Of a stretch of 64,000 nt of DNA, positions 47,777-55,773 are shown in pieces; the first letter of the stretch is position 1; each line of letters opens with the position of its first letter. Source of the DNA: Oscillatoria sp. SIO1A7 (GTDB lineage Bacteria > Cyanobacteriota > Cyanobacteriia > Cyanobacteriales > Laspinemataceae); contig JAAHFN010000031.1 in assembly GCA_010672965.1 (NCBI GenBank), positions 5,659 through 69,658 on the forward strand. The letters run 5' to 3'. The notes beneath the pieces are model-generated. The model did not search any database, was not told the DNA's origin, and saw nothing but the letters and a program-made list of their open reading frames with translations. Made by a program: the position numbers and the translations under genes.

Positions 47777-49240
47777 TTAGATAATCAATTCTTCGCTAAA
47801 AATCGCCTTGCCCAGTACGAGTTTTACAGTACAAACATCGCCGCTTTCTCCGGTAAACTCCAGTTGAATCCAATTGTCGGCACTTCGGGCATTTGCTTCC
47901 TGGAAAATATCTCCAGTTTCGTCCAGCACCAGCATTTGCAGATTAATAGGGAGACAGCTTTCATTGCCGGTAGGATAGGCCCGCAACTGAACGTTAGTTT
48001 CGCCATTGGCTTCCGGCATCAAAGTTGCCACCAGAGCCACCGGGTTGCCATCAAACTCTGTTCCCAAATCTATCGTTTTCCCTCGGCGGACTGCAGCGCG
48101 AGGATTTCCCGGATCTATTTTGCTCAAACCGATCGCTGCAGCTCGGCGGAGTTCTCGCTCCTCGGCAGTGTTGGTTATTTCGCTTAGGGCAGCGATCGCA
48201 ATAGGATTTCCTTTGGCAATTTGACCCAACAGCTCGATCGCCGGCAAGCGAGCGCCCTTATCGTTACTGGTTCGTAAAAGCTCCACTAATGCTGGAATTG
48301 CCTGGGGAATATCGTCAGTATCTTTGTTGTCATAGTCTTTGCCCAAATTGAAATTTTGTTCCCCCAAGACATTAGAAGGATATCTCCTTTTTCTGTGACT
48401 ATAAGCAAGATCGGGTTGGATTGAATTGGCAAATATTTCTTCTATTGTCTGCCAACCCGCCCCCAAAATACCGAGCAATCGCTCCTGCACTGAAAGCTGC
48501 TCTTCTATCGATTGAGAAATACGCAATTGATAAAGACGCGATCGCCATTCTTCGTTTTCTAGCAGCGCCCCCCACTCGGCAAACGGAACTGCCAACCGAG
48601 GAAAAGTCAGATTGGGATTGCCCAGATACGATAGCAGCTCTTCGGCGCGTTGCCGGGTCAAAGCAGGCAAAGGCTGGATTGCCATTTTGCGACTGCCCGC
48701 CAATTCCCGAGCCAGCAACATCATTAAAATATCTTCAACTAACGCATTGCGACTAATAGAGTAAGCCCGCTGGGCTGCATGGTATTCTCCATACTTTTTT
48801 AGTTGCCAATGGGTCGCGTATCCCCAGACCTCCATCCAGCAACTTTCTTCCTCTTCCTCCAGATTCACTTGCACTGCTAAATAATAGTCCGCTGCCAGCT
48901 CGGGAATATCTACCCATTCTTGGGGCACGAAAAAGGCAGGCTGTTGCGAGGTTTCGCTGGGAATTAACACTAACTTTGTTTGGCCGCACTCAAGCGCCGC
49001 CCCGGGCAGAAACTCCCGAAATTTAGGCGAATCGCGATCGGGTTTAGCGGGCTCGTCGATAGCTTCCTGAAGCCAAGGTATAAACGTATCCAGAGCAAGG
49101 CGAGCCAAATAGGCATTCCAGGCAACAGTATTACTAGAATAATGCCGATACTCTTGCTGGGCTTTTGCCTGGGTTGCTGCCGAGAAGCGCAAGCACAAAG
49201 AGTTGGGCTTCGCTATAGTTTTCTCGTTTCCATTAACCAT
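47777..49240 (-). CDS. DUF1822 family protein
   Basis: 487 residues. DUF1822 is a cyanobacterial family often encoded next to sigma-like regulators and CHAT-domain genes. N-terminal YRHYSSNTVAWNAYLARLAL and FVPQEWVDIPELAADYYLAV with CWMEVWGYATHWQLKKYGEY are typical. Residues about 315-375 are HEAT-like (QAIPALVELLRTSNDKGARL, GNPIAIAALSEI), an addition to the usual family architecture. The C terminus is a beta-rich domain (KTIDLGTEFDGNPVALVATL onward). Together with the sigma-like gene at 50260 it may form a regulatory pair. Function unknown. Confidence 0.8.
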   Translation of the reverse strand: MVNGNEKTIAKPNSLCLRFSAATQAKAQQEYRHYSSNTVAWNAYLARLALDTFIPWLQEAIDEPAKPDRDSPKFREFLPGAALECGQTKLVLIPSETSQQPAFFVPQEWVDIPELAADYYLAVQVNLEEEEESCWMEVWGYATHWQLKKYGEYHAAQRAYSISRNALVEDILMMLLARELAGSRKMAIQPLPALTRQRAEELLSYLGNPNLTFPRLAVPFAEWGALLENEEWRSRLYQLRISQSIEEQLSVQERLLGILGAGWQTIEEIFANSIQPDLAYSHRKRRYPSNVLGEQNFNLGKDYDNKDTDDIPQAIPALVELLRTSNDKGARLPAIELLGQIAKGNPIAIAALSEITNTAEERELRRAAAIGLSKIDPGNPRAAVRRGKTIDLGTEFDGNPVALVATLMPEANGETNVQLRAYPTGNESCLPINLQMLVLDETGDIFQEANARSADNWIQLEFTGESGDVCTVKLVLGKAIFSEELII

Positions 49241-49264
49241 TGTTTTACGCCATTAAAAGATGTA

Positions 49265-49313
49265 ATTGGGCATTGGGCATTGGGCATTGGGCATTGGGCA
49301 TTGGGCATTGGGA
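49265..49313. repeat. ATTGGGC heptamer array
   Basis: Six perfect ATTGGGC units and one ATTGGGA, the reverse complement of the unit at 7238. A G-rich GTGTGGGG tract and ACCCTACACC-type repeats (49400-49438) follow. Confidence 0.85.
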
Positions 49314-49439
49314 ATGGGAGTGTGGGGTTTGGGGGAATGTAGGGAGGGGGTGGGAGGTGTGGGGGAGTATGGGGAAAGAATTTTGTTTAATTCTTCCCCA
49401 CACCCTACACCCCACACCCTACACCCTACCTACCTACAC

Positions 49440-49637
49440 CTAACGTGCGAACTTGCTCTTGGGAGGTACGCCAGAAGGGCATTCTTTGTTGGCATTTTTG
49501 ACCAACTCTTGCAGAGGAAAATCTGCTAGTGGAATGCGGGTTTCTGGGGCTTTCAAATTGCTGCGAGTACCGCTGCTTGCCAGAACGATAAAAAATGCGA
49601 TCGCTATAGTAACGAGTTGCTCTAGTCTGCTGGTCAT
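49440..49637 (-). CDS. Small membrane or secreted peptide, hypothetical
   Basis: 65 residues. A hydrophobic segment, about 8-21 (LVTIAIAFFIVLAS), follows a short charged start, so it could be a signal peptide or anchor. The rest is polar with one Cys. It lies between the DUF1822 and sigma-like genes on the same strand, but 200 bp of repeats separate it from DUF1822. No family recognised; could be chance. Confidence 0.45.
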   Translation of the reverse strand: MTSRLEQLVTIAIAFFIVLASSGTRSNLKAPETRIPLADFPLQELVKNANKECPSGVPPKSKFAR

Positions 49638-50259
49638 AGTGAGTTGAGTCCTTTTTTTTATTGCAACTCCAAAGTATCCAGATCAACCTTCCAGAGCCAA
49701 CTGACAAAGGTTAGCTCATCGTTAGCAAAACAATAACAGTAGGGCTAACAGATGTTATAGCACTACGCTAGTAAATTAAAACAATAAGGAAGTCCATTGT
49801 TTTGCTAATCAGGCGCTGGACGTAATCTGATTGCCTTAATTTACTATGCTAGTCTGATAGTATCGGGAGCATTTTAAATTTGTAGTCAATAAATTTGGCT
49901 CAAAGTTCAGCGATGTTAGGAGTTGCCTCCGAACGATTCGCGCCTAGGAGACGCGAGCAAAGGAACTCTCCAGAAGTCAAATTCAAAATAGAATGCTCCT
50001 TTATACTAATCATTTATGAGGCTGCGCTAAATAATCGGCTGTTTGTGATTCTCAATTCAAGACTTGGGATGCTTAGCGTATTTTATACATATAGCGGTCA
50101 GCAGTCAGCGGTCAGCGGTCAGCTTATGCGCTACGTTTCGCTTATGCGCCAACGCGACATGAATGCGCAGATCGGCGAAGCGATCGCCCCTACGAACTCT
50201 TTGTCCTAAGCCGCCTTAGTAGTGCAATAGTATCTACCTCAAAACTTAAAACTCAAAAC
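49638..50259. other. Intergenic region with a nested palindrome
   Basis: A three-stem palindrome lies at 49769-49846. CAGCGGT heptamers (50096-50123) and a GCGCCAACGCGACATG composite follow. A + strand open frame at 49895-50209 has no protein character. Confidence 0.5.
49769..49846. other. Cruciform-like nested inverted repeats
   Basis: The outer stem TAGTAAATTAA (49769-49779) pairs perfectly with TTAATTTACTA (49836-49846). Inside are two side-by-side hairpins: AACAAT (49780-49785) with ATTGTT (49796-49801), and AATCAG (49807-49812) with CTGATT (49827-49832). The three stems would form a three-way junction. Confidence 0.6.
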
Positions 50260-51513
50260 TTAAAACTGAAAACTTTTTCTTTGTCCTCCTTTTTTTTTTC
50301 GCACCTGAACGGCCCATTTTTCGACCCAAGCGTTTATCTTTTTTTGGATCTTAGGCGGTAAATTTCCTAAGATAGAAATTAAGAGATTCCGCTGCAGCCA
50401 AGAATCGAGACATTTTTTTAACAAAGACTGCCTCGACTCGGAATCATATTCCTTTGCTGGCTGTTGCTCCACTAAGTCTATCGCTGCTGAGGAAAGATAG
50501 CCGATGCAATACTCTTTGAGAAAATCAACCACTTCGCTTTGTTGTTTTTTTGCCCAAGCGACGAACTGGCGATCGCTCTCTATATTTTGCCGCTCTTCCA
50601 ACGTTTTCTTGTCCAATTCCAGATTTTCTTGCGCTTCTTCCAAAAACTCGGCCAGAACTTTTAGCATCAATTTAATCCTCAAATCTGTCAGCTTGCGGGA
50701 TACGGTAGCCTGGTTAATTTGAATTTGATTCTCGCCGAGCAAAGCTGCAGTATTGGGTTGCTTCAGTTCCAAGCCATAGTTTAGCAGAGATAGAGTCCAG
50801 ATATTGGCGCTATCGCGGTGCGGGTCGGCTGCAGCTTCTATGCGTTTCATCTCCCCACTGAGAACGGAATAAGCTCTATCTTGATAGTCTCGCCTAACCG
50901 AAAGTTCGCGATCGCTAAATTCCGTGGGCTCCAGCAAACCCGCTGCCTCTTCACTGGTAAAAGGTGCGATCGGCAAGTCTTGTCGCCTTTTTTTTTCGAG
51001 CCAATGTTTGAGATTTCGATACTGAATTTTTTTCAGATATTGCTTAGCGGCAATATCGGGATCGAAGTTTTGTAAAAGCTTGCTCGCCTCCTGCACCTCT
51101 TGCAAAGGAGAGAGACCCCGATCGAACAAGTCGTCCCATTCCCAACTGGGCAGTGATTCCGACTGTTGCGGGCTATTGATCCAATGAATCCAGACACTTC
51201 TAGCAACCCAAAAAGTGCTTTCCTGATAGTAGGCTACCAGATGCTGGCGAGCCCGGTCTCTTTCGGAGTCTGGCTGCGATTCATCTCGGAGAATTTCCAG
51301 AAAATAATGGAGCCAAGCCTTCTCGCTCCAGCCTGGATTGCGGAGCAGCAATTGTTTGATATTTGAGGCTAATTTTGGGTCTGTAACCCAGCTAGAGCGA
51401 CGGCGATTTACCGAACCCTCAAACATAAGAACTTCTGAAAACTTTCGCTGAATTCCCATCCGCCGCTCCGGCGGCCAAGGAACTTCGTTTTTAATCGTAA
51501 AAGAAGACATCAT
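50260..51513 (-). CDS. Sigma-70-like regulator, cyanobacterial type
   Basis: 417 residues, soluble. Features suggesting a divergent sigma-type or sigma-adaptor protein are the long helical body, the mid-region ILRDESQPDSERDRARQHLV, the region-2-like LQEVQEASKLLQNFDPDIAA, a YRNLKHWLEKKRR helix and a helix-turn-helix-like segment, LLGENQIQINQATVSRKLTD. No canonical sigma 2.4/4.2 motif is seen, so this call is tentative. The C terminus is basic (VRKKKGGQRKSFQF). The frame is open to 51612, but that part is translated heptamer repeat; ATG 51513 or 51510 is the likely start. DUF1822 genes often neighbour such proteins. Confidence 0.6.
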   Translation of the reverse strand: MMSSFTIKNEVPWPPERRMGIQRKFSEVLMFEGSVNRRRSSWVTDPKLASNIKQLLLRNPGWSEKAWLHYFLEILRDESQPDSERDRARQHLVAYYQESTFWVARSVWIHWINSPQQSESLPSWEWDDLFDRGLSPLQEVQEASKLLQNFDPDIAAKQYLKKIQYRNLKHWLEKKRRQDLPIAPFTSEEAAGLLEPTEFSDRELSVRRDYQDRAYSVLSGEMKRIEAAADPHRDSANIWTLSLLNYGLELKQPNTAALLGENQIQINQATVSRKLTDLRIKLMLKVLAEFLEEAQENLELDKKTLEERQNIESDRQFVAWAKKQQSEVVDFLKEYCIGYLSSAAIDLVEQQPAKEYDSESRQSLLKKCLDSWLQRNLLISILGNLPPKIQKKINAWVEKWAVQVRKKKGGQRKSFQF

Positions 51514-52500
51514 AATAATTGGGAATTGGGCATGTTCGCATTGGGAATTGGGCATTGGAGACCGGGAGACCGGGGGAGCGATCGAGTCAAAAGTCATGCA
51601 TTCAAAAGTCAAAAGCGAACAGTGAATAGCGATCGGGTGAACGAAGGTTGGGGGACTTGCGCAGCAAATTTATTACCAGTCATACAGTCGGATTGACGAG
51701 TAGCACGCCCGCGCACCCGAAGAATCGGTACATTATAGCAGTAAGCTATCAGCTATCACTGCTCAGCAGTCAGCTAAAGTCTTGCCATACGGACTCATGA
51801 GCGTTTTGTGACTGTCCTAAGCTGTCTTGGTAGTGCAATATCAACTTGCAAGTCTCTTGGTTTCTTCAATGCATGACCTTTGACTTTTGAATGCATGACT
51901 TTTGAATGCATGACTTTCCCCATGTCCCCATGTCCCCATGTCCCCATGTCCGCTCTCCTGGTCCTCCACATTCATTGCCAGCCTTTATTACGACTATTGG
52001 GGAGAGGCAAAAAAACTATGCACTATAGATGAAAAAATTTTTTTGCGATCGCCGCAGGGCATTGGGCATATTCGCATTGGGCATTGGGAATTGGGCATTG
52101 GGTCATAGCCGTAATAGCCCAAAGAAGAAGTCAGCAGTAGCCTTCAGCTTTTAGCTCTTAATGGACTAGGTGTGGCCCTCAATGCCCGATGTCCATTCTA
52201 AGTTAGGTCCGCCAGAAAAAGCGATCGTGATATCAAATCCGCTTCCGCTGTTCCATAAATCCCGTAGGGGCGGTGCCCCCGGGAGCGCCCTGGCCCCGGG
52301 AGCGTCTGGGGCGCTCCCGGGCGCACCGCCCCTACAAATTGTGACTGTTTAAGCGGATTTGGCGGATTCCAACTTTTTCTTTGGGTATTTAACCGGACTT
52401 GATATTACTGCTAGAAAAACAAAACTTAAACCTCAAACTTATAAAGCTAAAAACTCCGGGGCGCTCGAACTTAAAACTTAAAACTTAAAACTTAAAACTC
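51514..52500. other. Repeat-rich intergenic region
   Basis: CCCAATT/GGGCATT units (51520-51560 and 52058-52103), a CATGACTTTTGAATG repeat (about 51868-51915), CCCCATGT octamers (51914-51952), family C (52230-52405) and ACTTAAA heptamers (52466-52500) fill almost 1 kb. No gene was recognised. Confidence 0.6.
52230..52405. repeat. Dispersed inverted repeat, family C (composite)
   Basis: The left end ATATCAAATCCGC is matched by two right ends, AAGCGGATTTGG near 52352 and AACCGGACTTGATAT at 52391-52405. This suggests one element nested in, or extended from, another. The centre has CCCCGGGAGCG/CGCTCCCGGG arms. Confidence 0.68.
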
Positions 52501-53586
52501 CTAAAAATGTCCGAGGCTTGCGATACGAGCGGCAATTTTTTCCACTGAGTCGCGAACGGCTAACTCGCTATAATAACCATCATCTATTACGGTGACAATA
52601 TATTTTTTATCGGCAATATTCATTGCTAGAGTAGTGCCGAGTACATAAGAGGTTTGTCCTGTTTTTTCGCCGACCCACTTGGCTGGAGACTTTTCCAAAG
52701 CGGCAACGCCGAGCCCGCGATCGTCCTGATATTTTAGCAGAGAAACCAAGACATCATCACCGGGATGCTCGCGATTGTATATTTGCACCATCATTTCAGT
52801 GAGTTCGTCGCTGCTAGATCTATTAGAGTCCCAGCCCAAATTCCAAGGTATAATCGCTTTGCCAGAAAATTTAGAACTAATCCGGGTGACGCGGTAGCCT
52901 CGTTCTTGCAAAACTTGATTAATATAATCCCAGCCCAAGTAGTCAATCAGTTGATTCGGGGCAATATTGCTACTTTTAATTAGCATTGCTGCCAATAATC
53001 TCCAGAGGGGATAGCTCCGTCCCACTTCTAAATCGGAGGCGTCCTCGGTGAAATTTTTGGGATTGAGATAAATCGGCGTTTCCAGACTAATATTTTCGGT
53101 GGATACTTTGTGCATTAAGGCCACAGCAATGGGAATTTTCGCCAAACTGGCAATGCTGACGGGCAGTCGATCGCCGTTGAGGTGCCGGCAATTTCGCTCC
53201 AAATCGCAAATGACGATCGCCGCTCGCTCCGACAAGCCGCTATCCTTGGCAATTTGCTTTAGAAATTTCGACTTAGACAATTCAATATTGTAGTCTTTTA
53301 TCGTTTTTATCTTTCCTTTTTTGGCCGCTGGTTTTTCTCCCCCTAATAGATGATTTGGCTCCCTTGCCAATTGGGTTGTCAATTGGGTTGTAGTTGCTCG
53401 ATGCTTGTGAAGTCCCAGAATGAGAATAACCAGCCCTATGGTTGCTACTGCACCTAGAAGGGAAATTATGCTATGGGGCCTCTGCAAAGGTAAAAGAGAG
53501 CGTAGATGCGACAATAGCAAGCGACTGCACAATAAACCGCACTCAGACTGACTTTTAGCCATTCCCCGATCGTCAAATGCTTTCAT
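52501..53586 (-). CDS. Class A beta-lactamase-like serine hydrolase
   Basis: 361 residues. A membrane segment at about 40-60 anchors or exports the protein after a basic N terminus. The penicillin-binding fold follows, with Ser147-x-x-Lys150 (SIASLAK), an SSN triad in MLIKSSNIAPNQ and the KTG box in GEKTGQTSYV. The omega-loop signature of true beta-lactamases (E-x-x-L-N) is not clear, so it may act as a peptidase or low-activity lactamase. An alternative ATG lies at 53562. It acts in the periplasm. Monocistronic. Confidence 0.82.
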   Translation of the reverse strand: MKAFDDRGMAKSQSECGLLCSRLLLSHLRSLLPLQRPHSIISLLGAVATIGLVILILGLHKHRATTTQLTTQLAREPNHLLGGEKPAAKKGKIKTIKDYNIELSKSKFLKQIAKDSGLSERAAIVICDLERNCRHLNGDRLPVSIASLAKIPIAVALMHKVSTENISLETPIYLNPKNFTEDASDLEVGRSYPLWRLLAAMLIKSSNIAPNQLIDYLGWDYINQVLQERGYRVTRISSKFSGKAIIPWNLGWDSNRSSSDELTEMMVQIYNREHPGDDVLVSLLKYQDDRGLGVAALEKSPAKWVGEKTGQTSYVLGTTLAMNIADKKYIVTVIDDGYYSELAVRDSVEKIAARIASLGHF

Positions 53587-53900
53587 TTGGCTTGCTCCAT
53601 ACTTAACGGAGCTGCTAAGATACCCTTTTCAATAATTAATCTGCGATGCTTTAATTACATCTTAACAGATATTTTGATTGCTACCCGACCGGGGTTGCTT
53701 TTTCCTTGTCTATTCTACTTTTTAGGAGACGCCGCGATCGGTTGCAGTCTGGGTCTCCTGACAAATAAGGATTGGCAATGGGGAGCGATCGCCCGTGCCT
53801 CTCCTTCGGGAGAATTTTCCTCGGTACGGGTTTCTGGAAAATCGCCTTTGCCATCTGGGTCGCTACAATAAAATTGCAGGAAATTTAAAAAAAAGCCGTT

Positions 53901-54254
53901 ATGGTCAATTTTCTCTTAACCTGGGCAGTTGCCGCCGCATCCTTGGTGATTACGGCGAAACTGGTGCCCGGTCTAACGATTGACGGCGTTACCGCCGCCG
54001 TCCTCGCCGCAGCAATAATGGGATTAGTAAACGCGATCGTGCGTCCGATTCTGGTCCTTTTGACCCTACCTCTCACCGTTCTCACTCTAGGCTTATTTCT
54101 CCTTGTCGTCAATGCCATTTCGATAGGGCTCGTCGCCTATTTCACCCCCGGTTTTACGGTCAGCGGTTTCTTCCCCGCCGTTATTGGTTCCATTGTTCTC
54201 GCTATTGTTTCCAGCCTGCTTAGCAAACTTATCCCCAGCTCTGAAGAAGCTTAA
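53901..54254 (+). CDS. Phage holin family-like (YvlD/DUF360) membrane protein
   Basis: 117 residues with four predicted membrane helices. The family motif GLVNAIVRPILVLLTLPLTV and TLGLFLLVVNAI are present, with FTVSGFFPAVIGSIVLAIVS after. Despite the database family name, these are cell proteins of unknown role and not phage holins. ATG 53901. A terminator follows. Confidence 0.88.
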   Translation: MVNFLLTWAVAAASLVITAKLVPGLTIDGVTAAVLAAAIMGLVNAIVRPILVLLTLPLTVLTLGLFLLVVNAISIGLVAYFTPGFTVSGFFPAVIGSIVLAIVSSLLSKLIPSSEEA

Positions 54255-54289
54255 GTTGTTTTTCTAGCTCCTAGTTATAATTGAAGGGC

Positions 54290-54326
54290 AGGGGGAGCGA
54301 TCGATAGCTCCCCCTGTTACTTTTAG
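54290..54326 (+). terminator. Hairpin after the YvlD-like gene
   Basis: AGGGGGAGC (54290-54298) pairs with GCTCCCCCT (54307-54315), with an 8-base loop and GTTACTTTT after it. A second AGGGGGAGCAT downstream could pair with ATGCTCCCT near 54389. Confidence 0.7.
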
Positions 54327-54526
54327 GGGGAGCATATCAATGTATGCTTTGTAACGAACAGTACGCCTCGTGAGTGCAAAAGTGAAATGCTCCCTCAAAC
54401 ACCAAATATGCGTACTATTATATAGGGCAAAATTGAGATGCTGCCCTTACAATAATTGTCCAATTCATTTAGAAGTCCTAGAGAAGCATATATCTAAAAA
54501 ATATAGGCAACGAGGGAAATAATCAA

Positions 54527-55663
54527 ATGTTTGAAACACTGTGGAATATAATTCAAGAAAATACCTCAATTTATAACCTACCCCTAGACAAAATAATCAT
54601 TGTTGTCGCCATCATCTTTATAGCTCTAGTCTCGCGGCACTTGTTTTTGTCCATTGTCATATCGCACCTAAAACGTCTGGCCCAGCACACCCAAGCCGAC
54701 CTGGACTACGAGTTAATCGAAGTTCTCAAGCAGCCATTAAGCTTTCTGATTTTAATCGGCAGCTTGTGGGCGATAGAGCTAGTTGTCGGCGAGAATTTAT
54801 CCCCTCAATTGCAAAAAACACTTCTGGATTCTATAAACCTGGCGTTCATTTTTACCCTTTGTTTGATTTTGTTCCGTTCCGCCGGACTCTTGGGGGAAAT
54901 ATTAAAAAATCTAGCCTTGCACACGGAAACTGAGATTGACGACATCATAGCGCCTTATATGCCGCTATTTTTTAGGACGCTGGCCGCCGTTATACTACTG
55001 CTCAAGACCGGCGAGGTATTACTCGGAGCCTCGGCAACTGCACTCATAGGTCTGATTGGAGGAGCCGGGATTACATTAGGCTTGTTATTTAAAGATATTA
55101 TTTCCGACTGGTTTGCGACTATAATTATTTACGCCGATAATTTATATCGTCCCGGTGACTTGTTGGTAGTGTCGGGAATCGATGGGATGGTTCGGGTGTT
55201 GGCTATAGGCATCAGGAGTACAAAGGTTCGTCCTGTTGACAGAGACTCTATCTACAGTATGCCCAATTCCCTAATGATTACTGGCAGAGTCGAAAATTGG
55301 TCGCCGGATCCGAAGGCACCCCTATCCATCATTCTCAACGCCAGCTTAAAAATTGACGGTATTTCCGCTAGAGAAGTCGCTCTAATTTGCTCGGGAATTC
55401 GAGAAATACCGAAATCCGTTGACTACTTGCACGATGACTGCGTGGTTTGGTTCGGCGGATTCGAGCGCAATGCTCGCGTGATTAAAATTAGAGTTTTCGT
55501 CAAGGAGCTAAGCGCCTATTTTCAAGGTTGGGACGAATTGAACCTGCATATATTGGCTTTGTTAGAGCAAGAGGGAATTAATTTGCTTTATGTGGATCTT
55601 AAGGCAAATATCGATTATCAAGAATGGCAAGAGCAAAAAAATAAAGTCAACACCCTACCCTAA
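54527..55663 (+). CDS. MscS family mechanosensitive channel
   Basis: 378 residues. Four to five membrane helices occupy about residues 20-190. The pore-lining helix is ALIGLIGGAGITLGLLFKDI, followed by the MscS beta domain (NLYRPGDLLVVSGIDGMVRV, VRPVDRDSIYSMPNSLMITG). The C-terminal domain (KIDGISAREVALICSGIREI onward) is the cytosolic alpha/beta part. It releases solutes on osmotic downshift in the inner membrane. ATG 54527 with GAGGG upstream. It converges with the Cache-channel gene, 110 bp apart. Confidence 0.88.
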   Translation: MFETLWNIIQENTSIYNLPLDKIIIVVAIIFIALVSRHLFLSIVISHLKRLAQHTQADLDYELIEVLKQPLSFLILIGSLWAIELVVGENLSPQLQKTLLDSINLAFIFTLCLILFRSAGLLGEILKNLALHTETEIDDIIAPYMPLFFRTLAAVILLLKTGEVLLGASATALIGLIGGAGITLGLLFKDIISDWFATIIIYADNLYRPGDLLVVSGIDGMVRVLAIGIRSTKVRPVDRDSIYSMPNSLMITGRVENWSPDPKAPLSIILNASLKIDGISAREVALICSGIREIPKSVDYLHDDCVVWFGGFERNARVIKIRVFVKELSAYFQGWDELNLHILALLEQEGINLLYVDLKANIDYQEWQEQKNKVNTLP

Positions 55664-55773
55664 CCCTCCCAAGCAACTCCCAACCAACCCCTAATATAAC
55701 CCCTCCCAGGAACTCCCAGGAGGAGGATTGAATCGAGTTCCCCTCCCAGGAGGGGTTATAAACCAATAGTATT

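Noticed and set aside
51514-51612. N-terminal extension of the sigma-like protein (MTFECMTFDS onward)
   Set aside because: The residues come from ATTGGGC-type repeats and CATGACTTTTGA units.
53901-54254. Prophage holin
   Set aside because: The family name is misleading; no phage gene is nearby and the protein is the common YvlD-type membrane protein.
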